Positions 63,724 to 64,000 of a stretch of 64,000 nt of DNA are shown here, in pieces. The stretch lies in contig NZ_LT996886.1 of assembly GCF_900343145.1 (NCBI RefSeq), positions 1 to 64,000 of the forward strand. The letters are read 5' to 3'. The stretch comes from Tessaracoccus timonensis (GTDB lineage: Bacteria > Actinomycetota > Actinomycetes > Propionibacteriales > Propionibacteriaceae). How positions within the stretch are numbered: position 1 is the stretch's first letter; the number at the start of each line of letters is the position of its first letter. A program made the position numbers and the translations under genes. The notes beneath the pieces were generated by a model that was given only the letters and a program-made list of their open reading frames with translations, was not told the DNA's origin and did not search any database.

Positions 63724-64000
63724 GCTCGGGCAGACGCCGCGCCGCCATCCGCTCACCTGATCCGGGCACTGCGGGTGAGTGAGCGGATGGCGTGCCGTCT
63801 GGCCGGGCTGTCGCGCTCCGCCTACCGGCGCCCCCTGTACCGGGAAACGGCCGCGGATCCGGACCGGGCATTACGCGACTGGCTCCGGGCGTACGCGAAG
63901 AAGCACCCAAGATGGGGATACCGCAGGGCGTATCACGACGCCCGCGCAGAGGGCTGGATGGTGAACCACAAGAAGATCCAGCGGCTGTGGCGCGAGGAGG
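63724..64000 (+). pseudogene. IS3-family transposase OrfB, partial and possibly frameshifted
   Basis: OrfB-like sequence (RVSERMACRLAGLSRSAYRR, then HPRWGYRRAYHDA) runs to the window end in the same frame as OrfA, with a possible GTG start at 63775. The -1 frame reached by slippage gives the expected GRRRAAI linker but then meets a stop at 63780-63782. To join the two conserved parts a +1 shift near 63750-63762 is required. Either the copy is damaged or there is a sequencing error. The DDE residues lie beyond the window. Confidence 0.7.

Larger units (their letters stand above)
63360..64000 (+). mobile_element. IS3-family insertion sequence, cut by the window end
   Basis: Two overlapping transposase frames with IS3 logic are present. 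A plausible left end begins TGACCCCCTTTTGTAGGTCC at 63360, since IS3 elements start with TG, but without the right end this cannot be confirmed. The arrangement and proteins resemble the IS407-like group. Confidence 0.7.

Overview
The window comes from a high-GC Gram-positive actinobacterium. The gene content (DivIVA/Wag31, SepF, DnaE2, an ANTAR response regulator, the pafB-pafC-tatA-tatC-helY order, and several genes that look leaderless with a -10 of form TANNNT a few bases before the start) fits a member of the Propionibacteriaceae, perhaps a Tessaracoccus-like genus. That family assignment is inference from gene order and protein flavour, not a database result. MurE carries the DNPR motif of diaminopimelate-adding enzymes.

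Layout. (1) 0.1-7.2 kb, minus strand: palindromic repeats, then helY, a diacylglycerol-kinase-type lipid kinase, tatC, tatA, a small membrane protein and the DNA-damage regulators pafC and pafB. (2) 7.3-16.3 kb: gluQ, a two-domain FKBP lipoprotein, the chromosome module xerD-parA-RHH protein-scpA-scpB-rluB preceded by a Nudix hydrolase, an orphan HTH regulator, a thioesterase, a PdtaR-like antiterminator and tRNA-Leu(CAA). (3) 16.4-37.1 kb, minus strand: pyk, then a complete division and cell-wall cluster running mraZ, rsmH, ftsL, ftsI, murE, murF, mraY, murD, ftsW, murG, murC, ftsQ, ftsZ, sepF, yggT, divIVA, a DksA/TraR-like gene, lspA and an RluA-type synthase; most junctions are 4- or 8-base overlaps. 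Three 10-bp direct repeats of MraZ-box type lie upstream of mraZ. (4) 37.3-42.2 kb, plus strand: a divergent moxR-DUF58-transglutaminase-DUF3040 group. (5) 42.2-49.98 kb: a translesion cassette (DUF6504 protein, dnaE2, dinB), a degenerate Rossmann-type protein, and a CcdA/DsbA thiol-redox pair. (6) 50-52.2 kb: a HelD/HelR-type helicase. (7) 52.3-64 kb: an intact IS30-family element, a decayed PfkB-type sugar kinase, a sugar ABC importer without its ATPase, a ROK repressor, xylA-xylB-GH31 alpha-xylosidase, and the start of an IS3-family element. By eye the sugar region is less GC-rich than the core.

How the parts may work together. PafB and PafC form the LexA-independent DNA-damage activator of actinobacteria. 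The translesion cassette at 42-47 kb has a promoter matching the PafBC-type motif (one mismatch in nine, correct 8-base spacer, TATAGT), followed by a LexA-like box with one mismatch, and then a leader that can fold into a 16-bp hairpin whose loop is complementary to 8 bases downstream (a potential pseudoknot). This leader is the most interesting undescribed signal in the window. The xylose genes form an uptake-and-catabolism unit: import of a xylosylated sugar, release of xylose by the GH31 enzyme, then isomerase and kinase to xylulose 5-phosphate, with the ROK protein as likely repressor.
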